A stretch of 64,000 nucleotides of DNA from Salmonella enterica subsp. enterica serovar Typhimurium str. LT2 (GTDB taxonomy: Bacteria; Pseudomonadota; Gammaproteobacteria; Enterobacterales; Enterobacteriaceae), in NCBI RefSeq assembly GCF_000006945.2, contig NC_003197.2, positions 4,774,001 through 4,838,000 on the forward strand, given 5' to 3'. The position numbers and the translations under genes were made by a program. How positions within the stretch are numbered: the first letter of the stretch is position 1; every line of letters starts with the position of its first letter. Of this stretch, positions 17,797 through 25,716 are shown piece after piece. The notes beneath the pieces are model-generated. The model ran no database searches, had not been told where the DNA came from, and saw nothing but the letters and a program-made list of their open reading frames with translations.

Positions 17797-17852
17797 GTAG
17801 GCCGGATGAGATGTTCACACTTTTGCCTGATGGCGTAGCGCTTACCAGGCCT
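17797..17852. repeat. REP-type elements after tsr
   Basis: Part of a unit (gtaggccggatgagatg) followed by gcctgatggcgtagcgcttaccaggcctg, a full REP of the other orientation. Confidence 0.8.
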
Positions 17853-18084
17853 GGCAGTCCGCGCAGGCCGATTTTAAACCAGCATCAGGCGCATGGTGCA
17901 GCGTGATTCATACGCCAGGCCGTGCGCCGCTTCCTCCTCTCTTTTCTGATATCGCGCGCTAATCCAACGTTGAGTGAAGGTGTGCGGTGATCCACAAAAA
18001 ATGAATAAAGCGAGAGAACGCACGGCAGGAGAGCCTTGTTTCGCGGCATCATAATTGCTGATGTGATAATCGTGAGAGGATACG
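17853..18084. other. gfrR upstream region
   Basis: No gene is supported here. It must carry the gfrR promoter; the sequence just before the start (gtgagaggatacg) holds an AGAGGA ribosome binding site. Confidence 0.4.
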
Positions 18085-20850
18085 ATGCGCAAAGATGCCC
18101 TGCTTGCTTTCCTGATGAACCAAACGGATTTTTTTGATCCGGAAAATGTCAGTGAGGTGTTTACCGCGCGCTATCTGGCGCAGCGTTTTAATATGCAGCG
18201 CAATACCGCCAGCCATTATCTGAACCAACTGGTGGCGCAGGGCGTGCTCTGCAAAATCAATACCCGTCCCGTCTATTTCCTGCATAAGCAGGCATTTAGC
18301 CAACAGTTTTTTACCCTTTCGCGTAATGAATACGCCAGCGTCGCGGAGCTGTTAGCGCACGGGGAACAGGAGTGCGCGCCGGACGATCACTTTTCCCTGT
18401 TGATTGGCCATAACGAAAGCCTGAAGCGCCCGATTGAGCAACTGAAAACCGCGCTGTTTTATCCCGACGGCGGACTGCCGCTACTGATGACCGGCGAAAG
18501 CGGCACCGGGAAAAGTTATCTGGCGCAGCTCATGCACGAATATGCCATCGCCCAGGCGCTTCTGTCGCCGGATGCGCCATTTATCAGTTTTAATTGCGCC
18601 CAGTATGCGAGCAATCCCGAACTGCTGGCGGCGAATCTTTTTGGCTATGTGAAGGGCGCGTTTACCGGCGCGCAGAGCGACAGACCGGGCGCGTTCGAGG
18701 CGGCTGACGGCGGCATGTTATTTCTGGATGAAGTCCACCGGCTGAGCGCCGAAGGGCAGGAGAAGCTCTTTACCTGGCTCGATCGTGGTGAAATTTATCG
18801 GGTAGGCGACACCGCGCAGGGGCATCCGGTTTCGGTACGTCTGGTATTTGCGACGACCGAAGAGATACACAGTACCTTTCTGACGACATTTTTGCGACGC
18901 ATCCCGATTCAGGTCAACCTGCCGGATCTCCAGCACCGTAGCCGCCAGGAAAAAGAGGCGCTGATCTTACTGTTTTTCTGGACGGAGGCGAAAAAACTTT
19001 CGGCCACGCTTATCCTCAAACCGCGTTTGTTGCAGATCCTCAATCAGTATGTTTATCGCGGCAACGTCGGCGAGCTGAAAAATGTGGTGAAGTATGCGGT
19101 GGCGACGGCATGGGCGAAAAAGCCTGGGCAGGAAACCGTTACCGTGTCGCTGCACGATCTGCCGGATGCCATGCTGTCGGCATTGCCGTCACTGAATGAA
19201 CCGCTGGCGGACGACACGCCGGTGAGCATCTCGCCCGACACGAACCTTACCTGGCTGCTGCGCGCCCGCGACGAGATGCAGGGCATGATCCATGATACGC
19301 AGTGTCATGTGCTGGCGCTGTACGAGCTGGTACGTAGCGGGAAAGAGGGGTGGGAGACGGTACAAAAAAGAATGGGCGATGAAATTGAGACCCTCTTCGA
19401 TCGCCTGATTTTTACCGGCGACGATAATGTGCACTCACAGCGGTTGCTGTTAATTACAAGCCAGGTGCGGGAAGAGTTTTATCGTCTGGAGAAGCGCTTC
19501 AATATGCAGCTTAACGGCAACTGTATTTACGCGCTTAGCCACTATTTAATCCATCGTACCGCACTGGCGCCTTCTCGTCTCAACAGCGAGCAGATCCGCC
19601 AACTGGACGCCTTCCTCGCCCAGAAATATCCGCTGCTGTACAGCTTCTGTTTACAAATTCTGGAGACGCTGGGCCAGAAGCTGGATCTGGAGCCGAGACG
19701 CATTGATATGCTGCTGCTGGCGCTTTGGCTGCATAAACAGGGGGCTAACAACCAAAAACAGGTGACGCATGCGGTGATTCTGGCGCACGGCTATGCCACC
19801 GCCAGCAGTATCGCCAACGTCGCCAACCGGTTACTGAAAAATACGATTTTTGAATCGTTCGATATGCCGCTGGACGTCACGCCGGAGGCGATAGCGCAGC
19901 AGGTGATGCGCTATCTGGAAGAGCATCCGCTCGCCTCCGGCCTGATGATTCTGGTGGATATGGGATCGCTCAAGGCCATTCATCGTCATTTTGATCGCGC
20001 GCTTTCCACGCCGGTGACGATTATCAACAACGTCTCGACCAGCATGGCCCTGTATGTAGGGGAGCGTATTTTACAGGGGCATTTTATTGAAGAGATCGCT
20101 CGCGATATCGCCCGGGATGTGCCGGTCGAGTATCAGCTCTACTGGCCGAAAAGCAACAAACCGCGCGCCATACTGACCACCTGCGCGACCGGTATCGGTG
20201 TGGCGACGAATCTTTGCGCATTACTGAGCGCCAGTATTCCGCAGGCGCTGGAGATTGACGTCGTCGCCTGCGATTATGCGATGCTGGCGAGCAATAAAAC
20301 CCAGGAGCCGGTATTTATGCGCTACGACGTACTGGCGATAGTCGGCACGCTGGACCCGCACATCGCCAGCGTGCCGTGGATTTCGCTCGACTCGCTGATC
20401 TCCGGCGAGGGGAATCACTATCTGATGCGGCTGTTTGGTTCGCTGACCACGCCGGAGCAGGTGGCGGAGATCAACAACCTGCTGCTGAAAAACTTCTCGC
20501 TCCGACGAGTGATCGAATCCGTCACCATCCTCGACACCAGCAAAGTCATCAACCACGTTGAGCAGTTTCTGCTGCGCTATGAGCATCTGGCGGGCGTTAC
20601 CGTCTCGAATGAAAGAAAGGTGGCGCTCTATGTGCATATTAGTTGCCTGATTGAGCGTCTGATCCGCCATGCGGGCATTACTGCCTGGAGTGGGCAACAG
20701 TGTCCGGAACAGGAACTGAATCGGCTACGGGAAGCGTTTAGTGTCATTGAGAGTAACTACAGTGTCAAAATCCCCACCGCCGAGCTTGGCTATATTCATA
20801 ATATCCTGACCTTCGAAACAGAACTTATCGAGCAAGATCAACAGTTTTAA
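18085..20850 (+). CDS. gfrR: LevR/DgaR-type sigma-54 activator of the gfr operon
   Basis: A 921-residue transcription activator. Domains in order: an N-terminal winged helix (about 1-80), a sigma-54 AAA+ domain with Walker A GESGTGKS (Lys143), the sigma-54-contact loop GAFTGA at 191-196 and a LFLDEVHR Walker B (about 212-219), then PTS regulation domain 1, a mannose-type EIIA-like domain (around GLMILVDMGS), an EIIB-like region and PTS regulation domain 2. PTS phosphorylation of such domains couples activity to sugar supply. The gene lies directly upstream of a mannose-family PTS operon with a consensus sigma-54 promoter, so it is its activator. Named after the Salmonella glucoselysine/fructoselysine system; the symbol is by context. 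Confidence 0.87.
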   Translation: MRKDALLAFLMNQTDFFDPENVSEVFTARYLAQRFNMQRNTASHYLNQLVAQGVLCKINTRPVYFLHKQAFSQQFFTLSRNEYASVAELLAHGEQECAPDDHFSLLIGHNESLKRPIEQLKTALFYPDGGLPLLMTGESGTGKSYLAQLMHEYAIAQALLSPDAPFISFNCAQYASNPELLAANLFGYVKGAFTGAQSDRPGAFEAADGGMLFLDEVHRLSAEGQEKLFTWLDRGEIYRVGDTAQGHPVSVRLVFATTEEIHSTFLTTFLRRIPIQVNLPDLQHRSRQEKEALILLFFWTEAKKLSATLILKPRLLQILNQYVYRGNVGELKNVVKYAVATAWAKKPGQETVTVSLHDLPDAMLSALPSLNEPLADDTPVSISPDTNLTWLLRARDEMQGMIHDTQCHVLALYELVRSGKEGWETVQKRMGDEIETLFDRLIFTGDDNVHSQRLLLITSQVREEFYRLEKRFNMQLNGNCIYALSHYLIHRTALAPSRLNSEQIRQLDAFLAQKYPLLYSFCLQILETLGQKLDLEPRRIDMLLLALWLHKQGANNQKQVTHAVILAHGYATASSIANVANRLLKNTIFESFDMPLDVTPEAIAQQVMRYLEEHPLASGLMILVDMGSLKAIHRHFDRALSTPVTIINNVSTSMALYVGERILQGHFIEEIARDIARDVPVEYQLYWPKSNKPRAILTTCATGIGVATNLCALLSASIPQALEIDVVACDYAMLASNKTQEPVFMRYDVLAIVGTLDPHIASVPWISLDSLISGEGNHYLMRLFGSLTTPEQVAEINNLLLKNFSLRRVIESVTILDTSKVINHVEQFLLRYEHLAGVTVSNERKVALYVHISCLIERLIRHAGITAWSGQQCPEQELNRLREAFSVIESNYSVKIPTAELGYIHNILTFETELIEQDQQF

Positions 20851-20898
20851 CTATTTCCCTCTGTTAACCCGCATCTTTTTTCGGCGCGCCACTTTTTC

Positions 20899-20913
20899 TG
20901 GCACGCCGCTTGC
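20899..20913 (+). promoter_or_regulatory. Sigma-54 (-24/-12) promoter of gfrABCDEF
   Basis: TGGCAC-N5-TTGC, an exact consensus, 39 bp before the gfrA ATG. Activator sites must lie upstream, within the end of gfrR or the 48-bp gap, since no other space exists. Confidence 0.93.
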
Positions 20914-20951
20914 TCTCTTTTATCACAGTGGAATGTGTTTTAGAGGTCAGG

Positions 20952-21374
20952 ATGAAGAGACATTATATTTTCGCCAGCCACGGCACGCTGGCCAGCGGAG
21001 TTTTAAACTCCGTGGAGCTGATTTTAGGCAAACGGTCAAATGTCTGGACGCTGTGCGCTTACGTTGAAGAGAGCGTGGATTTAAGCCAGCAGGTAGATAC
21101 GCTAATTGCCCGGATCCCGCCGGAAGATGAAATTATTGCGCTGACCGATATTTTTGCCGGCAGCGTGAATAACGAATTTGTCCGTTATTTATCACGGGAA
21201 AATTTTCATCTGCTGGCAGGGATTAACCTGCCGCTGGTTATCGATCTCTTTATGTCGGAAAACGATGGCAATACCACGCATACCATAATGACGGCGTTAG
21301 CGGATTCAAAAGAAAATATTCAGTACTGCAATCAAACTATCACCAGCGCCATGCAAAGCGATAAAGATTTTTAA
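20952..21374 (+). CDS. gfrA: Mannose-family PTS EIIA component GfrA
   Basis: A 140-residue EIIA(Man)-type protein. The phosphorylated histidine is His10 in FASHGTLASG. It accepts phosphate from HPr and passes it to GfrB. The ATG at 20952 has AGGTCAGG just before it and gives the family length; an upstream in-frame start at 20910 would fall inside the sigma-54 promoter and is rejected. It is the first gene of the operon gfrABCDEF, which takes up the Maillard (Amadori) products glucoselysine and fructoselysine, known from genetic work in S. Typhimurium. Confidence 0.88.
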   Translation: MKRHYIFASHGTLASGVLNSVELILGKRSNVWTLCAYVEESVDLSQQVDTLIARIPPEDEIIALTDIFAGSVNNEFVRYLSRENFHLLAGINLPLVIDLFMSENDGNTTHTIMTALADSKENIQYCNQTITSAMQSDKDF

Positions 21375-21388
21375 GGGGAGGAAGCGTC

Positions 21389-21850
21389 ATGATTGTTTTT
21401 TTACGGGTGGATCATCGTTTATTACATGGACAGGTCGCCTTTTCCTGGACGCAGTACGTTGGCGCAGACTGTATTTTAATTGCCAACGACAGCGTACCTA
21501 ATGATGACCTGCGTAAAACCACCATTAAGATGGCGAAGCCGCCCGCGGTGAAGCTGGTTATTAAAAATATTGCCGATTCAATTGAAGCGATAAAAAGCGG
21601 CGTTACCGATAAATATAAACTTTTTATTGTTGTTGAATCCGTGGCGGATGCGTACCGGCTGGCGCGCGAATTACCCGACATTAAAAGTATTAATTTAGGC
21701 GGCACGAAGGTACGTGAAGGGAGCCAGAATATTGCTAAAGCCATCAATCTGTTAGCGGATGAAATGACTCAACTTCGGGAGCTGGCGGCTGGCGGAGTAG
21801 AGATAGAAATTCGGCTGGTGCCTAACGATCGTAAACAACTTTTTGCCTGA
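21389..21850 (+). CDS. gfrB: Mannose-family PTS EIIB component GfrB
   Basis: A 153-residue EIIB of the mannose/sorbose class. The signature RVDHRLLHGQV at the N terminus carries phospho-acceptor His13. It moves phosphate from GfrA to the incoming sugar-lysine adduct held by GfrC/GfrD. It starts 14 bp after gfrA behind a strong AGGGGAGG ribosome binding site. Confidence 0.9.
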   Translation: MIVFLRVDHRLLHGQVAFSWTQYVGADCILIANDSVPNDDLRKTTIKMAKPPAVKLVIKNIADSIEAIKSGVTDKYKLFIVVESVADAYRLARELPDIKSINLGGTKVREGSQNIAKAINLLADEMTQLRELAAGGVEIEIRLVPNDRKQLFA

Positions 21851-21875
21851 GCGGATACCCTCCTGAGGACATATT

Positions 21876-22655
21876 ATGGTAGAGGCGCTTTTACTTGGAC
21901 TGGTGGCGTTTATCGCCCAGTCTGAATATGCATTAGGGACGTCGCTGATTTCCAGACCTATCGTGACCGGACTTTTAACCGGACTGGTGCTGGGCGACAT
22001 GGAAACCGGAATTGTGATGGGCGCGACGCTGGAGTTGGCGTTTATCGGTTCCTTTTCGGTGGGCGCGTCGCTGCCCCCGGATGTGGTCACTGGCGGTATT
22101 TTAGGTGTGGCCTTTGCGATTAATTCCGGCGCTGGGGCGGAAACCGCGCTGTTATTAGGTTTGCCTATCGCGACACTGGCGTTAATTGTGAAAAATATCT
22201 ATAACGGAATGTTTATTCCGTTGCTCTGTCATAAAGCCGATGCTTACGCTGAGGTGGGGGATACCCGGGGCATTGAGCGTATGCATTTAATCTCCGGCAT
22301 TGGGCTGTCGCTGATGCTGGGGATTATCGTCACGGTCTCTTATTTAGCGGGCGTGAATATGGTTAAAGGTTTTCTGGATGCCATTCCAGAATTTATTAAA
22401 CATGGATTAAGCGTTGCCACCGGTATTATTCCCGCGCTGGGTTTTGCCATGCTGGCGCGCTTATTAATTAATAAAAAGGTCGCCCCCTATTTTTTCCTCG
22501 GTTTTGTTTTAATGGCGTATTTAAAAATTCCGGTGACGGGTATTGCGATTCTCGGCGCGATCGTCGCCGTCGTGATGGTCAATATGCCGAAATTTGCGGC
22601 CTCGCAACCGGCACCTGCGCAAGGAGCGTCTCATGACGATGAAGATGATTTCTGA
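21876..22655 (+). CDS. gfrC: Mannose-family PTS EIIC permease GfrC
   Basis: A 259-residue integral membrane subunit of the EIIC(Man/Sor) type, with about six to eight hydrophobic segments and the motifs ISRPIVTGLLTGLVLGD and GATLELAFIGSFSVGASLPPDVV that are diagnostic for the family. It has a charged, acidic C-terminal tail (ASHDDEDDF). Its end overlaps the gfrD start by 23 bases. It forms the sugar channel together with GfrD. Confidence 0.9.
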   Translation: MVEALLLGLVAFIAQSEYALGTSLISRPIVTGLLTGLVLGDMETGIVMGATLELAFIGSFSVGASLPPDVVTGGILGVAFAINSGAGAETALLLGLPIATLALIVKNIYNGMFIPLLCHKADAYAEVGDTRGIERMHLISGIGLSLMLGIIVTVSYLAGVNMVKGFLDAIPEFIKHGLSVATGIIPALGFAMLARLLINKKVAPYFFLGFVLMAYLKIPVTGIAILGAIVAVVMVNMPKFAASQPAPAQGASHDDEDDF

Positions 22656-23481
22656 TAAAGACCGCCAGCAGGCGGAAACCACTGGTCTGGTCACCGCGCG
22701 TGATTTACGCCGCGTCTTCTGGCGGTCATTCCAGATGGAGTTTTCCTGGAACTATGAACGACAAATGAACCTGGCGTTCGTCTATACGCTCATTCCGGTA
22801 TTAAAGAAACTGTATAGCCGAAAAGAAGATCTTGCCGAAGCGCTAAAACGCCATCTGGCTTTCTTTAATACCACGCCGCACATTGTGACGTTGATCCTCG
22901 GTATTACCGTGGCGATGGAGGAGAAAAATAGCCAGCAGAAAGAGATGGACGCCAGTTCTATCGATAACGTCAAAGCGTCGTTAATGGGGCCGCTGGCGGG
23001 TATTGGCGACTCTTTTTTCTGGGGAACATTGCGTCTTATCGCCACTGGCATCGGTACCAGTCTGGCGCTGAAAGGCAATATTCTGGGGCCGATTTTATTT
23101 CTGCTGGTGTTTAACGTACCGCATATTCTGGCCCGCTGGTTCTTTACCCGCTGGGGCTATGTGCTGGGAACCGGCGTACTGCAACGCATTCAGCAAAGCG
23201 GAATGATGGAAAGCCTAACCTATGGCGCCTCGATTATCGGTCTGATGGTGGTTGGCGCGATGACGGCCTCCATGATTGATATCACCATTCCCATTACGTT
23301 TGGTACGGGAGAAGCGAAAACCCATGTTCAGGACATTATTAACGACATCATGCCTTGTCTGCTGCCGTTAATTAGCTTCGCCATTGTGTACTGGCTGTTA
23401 GGGAAAAAAGTGAAACCGTTAACCATCATTGGCGGTATTGCGCTGGTGGGAATTTTCGGTTCCTGGATAGGGTTATTTTAA
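22633..23481 (+). CDS. gfrD: Mannose-family PTS EIID permease GfrD
   Basis: A 282-residue EIID(Man) subunit. The N-terminal cytoplasmic part carries RDLRRVFWRSFQMEFSWNYERQ, and the centre reads SLMGPLAGIGDSFFWGTLR, the family signature. Four or so C-terminal membrane helices follow. The start at 22633 is chosen because AAGGAGCG lies eight bases upstream; an earlier in-frame start at 22594 lacks this and is long for the family. Translation is coupled to gfrC by overlap. Confidence 0.9.
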   Translation: MTMKMISDKDRQQAETTGLVTARDLRRVFWRSFQMEFSWNYERQMNLAFVYTLIPVLKKLYSRKEDLAEALKRHLAFFNTTPHIVTLILGITVAMEEKNSQQKEMDASSIDNVKASLMGPLAGIGDSFFWGTLRLIATGIGTSLALKGNILGPILFLLVFNVPHILARWFFTRWGYVLGTGVLQRIQQSGMMESLTYGASIIGLMVVGAMTASMIDITIPITFGTGEAKTHVQDIINDIMPCLLPLISFAIVYWLLGKKVKPLTIIGGIALVGIFGSWIGLF

Positions 23482-23493
23482 GAGGGATACACA

Positions 23494-24555
23494 ATGTCAC
23501 CAACCATGCTGACCTATATTAACGAAGAGTCTGACGTCCTGGCGAATATTATTCGCCGCCATCGCCAGTCTCTGGAAGAAGTATCGCGGTTCGCCAGCCA
23601 AAAAACGTTACGACGAATCCTGATATTAGCCACCGGATCGTCATTGAATGCCGCCTTTTGCGCCCGTTATTTCTTTGAGCGCTGCGGTATCTCTATCGAT
23701 ATTAAAGAGCCGTACACCTTTAGCCAGTATGAGAATAGCGATCCGCAAGCCGATATGGTTATTGCTATTTCCCAGAGCGGGAAAAGCGCTTCTACCCTGG
23801 AGGCGATGCGTAAAGTTCAGGCGCAGGGACGTCCGGTATTCGCTCTGACCGCCGATCCGCAAAGCCCTCTTGGCAAGGCCAGTGATTATCCACTGGATAT
23901 TCTGACCGGGATTGAGTCCGTCGGCTTTGTTACCCGTGGATTTAGCGCGACGGTATTGAATCTGTTGCTTATCGCGTTGTTAATTGCCCGTCAGCAGCAG
24001 CGACTGACGGAATCGCAGGTCGAGGAGTATGTGGCGCAGCTTCAACGTATCGCGGCAACCCTGCCGTTGGTTATCGTGCGTACGGAAGCGTTTATTCACC
24101 AGCACCAGGCCGTTTTACGAAACGGGACGCGTTTTGTGGCGACAGGCTACGGCGCGCTGGTTGGGGTGGCAAAAGAGTTGGAAACTAAATTTACCGAGAC
24201 GGTGCGTGTTCCCTCAAGCGGGTTTGAGCTGGAAGCCTATATGCACGGCCCGTATCTGGAAGCCAATGCGGAACACGTGATGTTCTTCTTTGAGGACCGG
24301 CCCGACGCGCGCTCCAGGGCGCTACGGGAGTATATGACGCCTGCGGTCGCCAAAACCTTTACTCTCACGCTGGCGAAGGCGGCGCAGGATGACCAGACGC
24401 TTGCGCTGGATGTAGCGGTTGATCACCATTTCTCGCCATTACTGTTGATTGTGCCGGTACAACTCATGGCGTTTCATATCGCCTCACTGAAAGGCATCGA
24501 CCTTTCGGTACGCATTTTTGACGATTTCGATCGCGTTTTAAAAAGTAAAATCTGA
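23494..24555 (+). CDS. gfrE: Glucoselysine-6-phosphate deglycase GfrE (SIS domain)
   Basis: A 353-residue protein with two SIS sugar-isomerase domains, like GlmS and FrlB. Motifs LATGSSLNAAFCARYFFE (about residues 48-65) and VIAISQSGKSASTLEAM (about 88-105) form the phosphosugar pocket, and FELEAYMHGPYLEA lies in the second domain near the usual catalytic glutamate. It is thought to split glucoselysine-6-phosphate to glucose-6-phosphate and lysine. Distinguishing E from F rests on order in the known operon. A start at the second Met (residue 5) is also possible; GAGGG lies seven bases before the first. Confidence 0.83.
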   Translation: MSPTMLTYINEESDVLANIIRRHRQSLEEVSRFASQKTLRRILILATGSSLNAAFCARYFFERCGISIDIKEPYTFSQYENSDPQADMVIAISQSGKSASTLEAMRKVQAQGRPVFALTADPQSPLGKASDYPLDILTGIESVGFVTRGFSATVLNLLLIALLIARQQQRLTESQVEEYVAQLQRIAATLPLVIVRTEAFIHQHQAVLRNGTRFVATGYGALVGVAKELETKFTETVRVPSSGFELEAYMHGPYLEANAEHVMFFFEDRPDARSRALREYMTPAVAKTFTLTLAKAAQDDQTLALDVAVDHHFSPLLLIVPVQLMAFHIASLKGIDLSVRIFDDFDRVLKSKI

Positions 24556-24572
24556 ACAATCAGGAGAAAAAT

Positions 24573-25583
24573 ATGTTGGGTTTTAATCAGGACGAGTACC
24601 TGACGAGTGCTCGTGAGATCATCGCTGCGCGCCAGAAGGCAGAACAGGTTGCTGACGAGATTTATCAGGCCGGGTTCAGTTCTTTATTTTTCGCCTCTGT
24701 TGGCGGTTCACTGGCGCCAATGATGGCAATTAATGAATTTGCCAAAGAATTAACAACGTTGCCGGTTTATGTTGAGCAGGCGGCAGAATTAATTCATAAA
24801 GGAAATAAGCGGCTGAATAAAGACTCTGTGGTTATTACGCTGTCTAAATCCGGCGATACCAAAGAATCGGTGGCGATCGCCGAGTGGTGTAAAGCGCAGG
24901 GAATACGCGTAGTCGCTATTACCAAAAATGCGGACTCTCCGCTGGCGCAGGCGGCGACATGGCATATTCCGATGCGTCACAAAAATGGCGTGGAATATGA
25001 ATATATGCTGCTGTACTGGCTGTTTTTCCGCGTGCTGTCGCGCAATAACGAATTCGCCAGTTACGATCGCTTCGCCAGCCAACTGGAAATTCTGCCGGCG
25101 AATCTGCTGAAAGCGAAACAAAAATTTGATCCGCAGGCGGACGCTATCGCCAGCCGTTATCATAACAGCGATTATATGATGTGGGTCGGCGGCGCGGAGA
25201 TGTGGGGCGAGGTCTATCTGTTCTCCATGTGTATCCTGGAAGAGATGCAGTGGAAGCGCACGCGCCCCGTCAGCTCTGCGGAATTTTTCCACGGCGCTCT
25301 GGAGCTGCTGGAAAAAGACGTTCCGCTCATTCTGGTGAAAGGGGAAGGGAAATGCCGCGCGCTGGATGAACGCGTTGAGCGTTTTGCCAGTAAAATTACC
25401 GATAACCTGGTGGTGATTGATCCGAAAGCGTATGCGCTGGACGGTATTGATGATGAGTTCCGCTGGATCATGGCGCCGTGTGTTGTTTCGACATTGTTAG
25501 TTGACCGACTGGCGGCGCACTTTGAGAAATATACCGGCCACAGTCTGGATATTCGTCGTTACTACCGTCAGTTCGATTATTAA
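24573..25583 (+). CDS. gfrF: Fructoselysine-6-phosphate deglycase GfrF (SIS domain)
   Basis: A 336-residue SIS protein related to FrlB. ASVGGSLAPMMAINEFAKE and VVITLSKSGDTKESVAIAEW form the first SIS domain, and SSAEFFHGALELLEKDVP holds the conserved E-x-x-HG of the second. It would convert fructoselysine-6-phosphate plus water to glucose-6-phosphate and lysine in the cytosol. Last gene of the operon, 17 bp after gfrE with CAGGAG as ribosome binding site. REP elements follow the stop. Confidence 0.85.
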   Translation: MLGFNQDEYLTSAREIIAARQKAEQVADEIYQAGFSSLFFASVGGSLAPMMAINEFAKELTTLPVYVEQAAELIHKGNKRLNKDSVVITLSKSGDTKESVAIAEWCKAQGIRVVAITKNADSPLAQAATWHIPMRHKNGVEYEYMLLYWLFFRVLSRNNEFASYDRFASQLEILPANLLKAKQKFDPQADAIASRYHNSDYMMWVGGAEMWGEVYLFSMCILEEMQWKRTRPVSSAEFFHGALELLEKDVPLILVKGEGKCRALDERVERFASKITDNLVVIDPKAYALDGIDDEFRWIMAPCVVSTLLVDRLAAHFEKYTGHSLDIRRYYRQFDY

Positions 25584-25609
25584 CAGAAAGGGGCGTGTAG
25601 CATATACAG

Positions 25610-25700
25610 TGCCTGATGGCGCTTCGCTTATCAGGCCTGTGCGCCAGTTTATGGATAAAGATGATGTGTAGGCCGGGTAAGGCGCAGCCGCCACCCGGCA
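25610..25700. repeat. Inverted REP pair between the convergent gfrF and opgB
   Basis: Units at about 25610-25639 (gcctgatggcgcttcgcttatcaggcctg) and 25667-25700 (gtaggccgggtaaggcgcagccgccacccggc) close both transcription units. Confidence 0.9.
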
Positions 25701-25716
25701 TATATGACATTCTCTT

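Noticed and set aside
17874..18092. Minus-strand frame of 72 codons between tsr and gfrR
   Set aside because: No ribosome binding site or family likeness, and it would cover the gfrR start and promoter.
18085..25583. Assignment as the D-glucosaminate (dga) operon
   Set aside because: The two enzyme genes encode SIS-domain deglycases, not a PLP-dependent ammonia-lyase and an aldolase, so the gfr system fits better.
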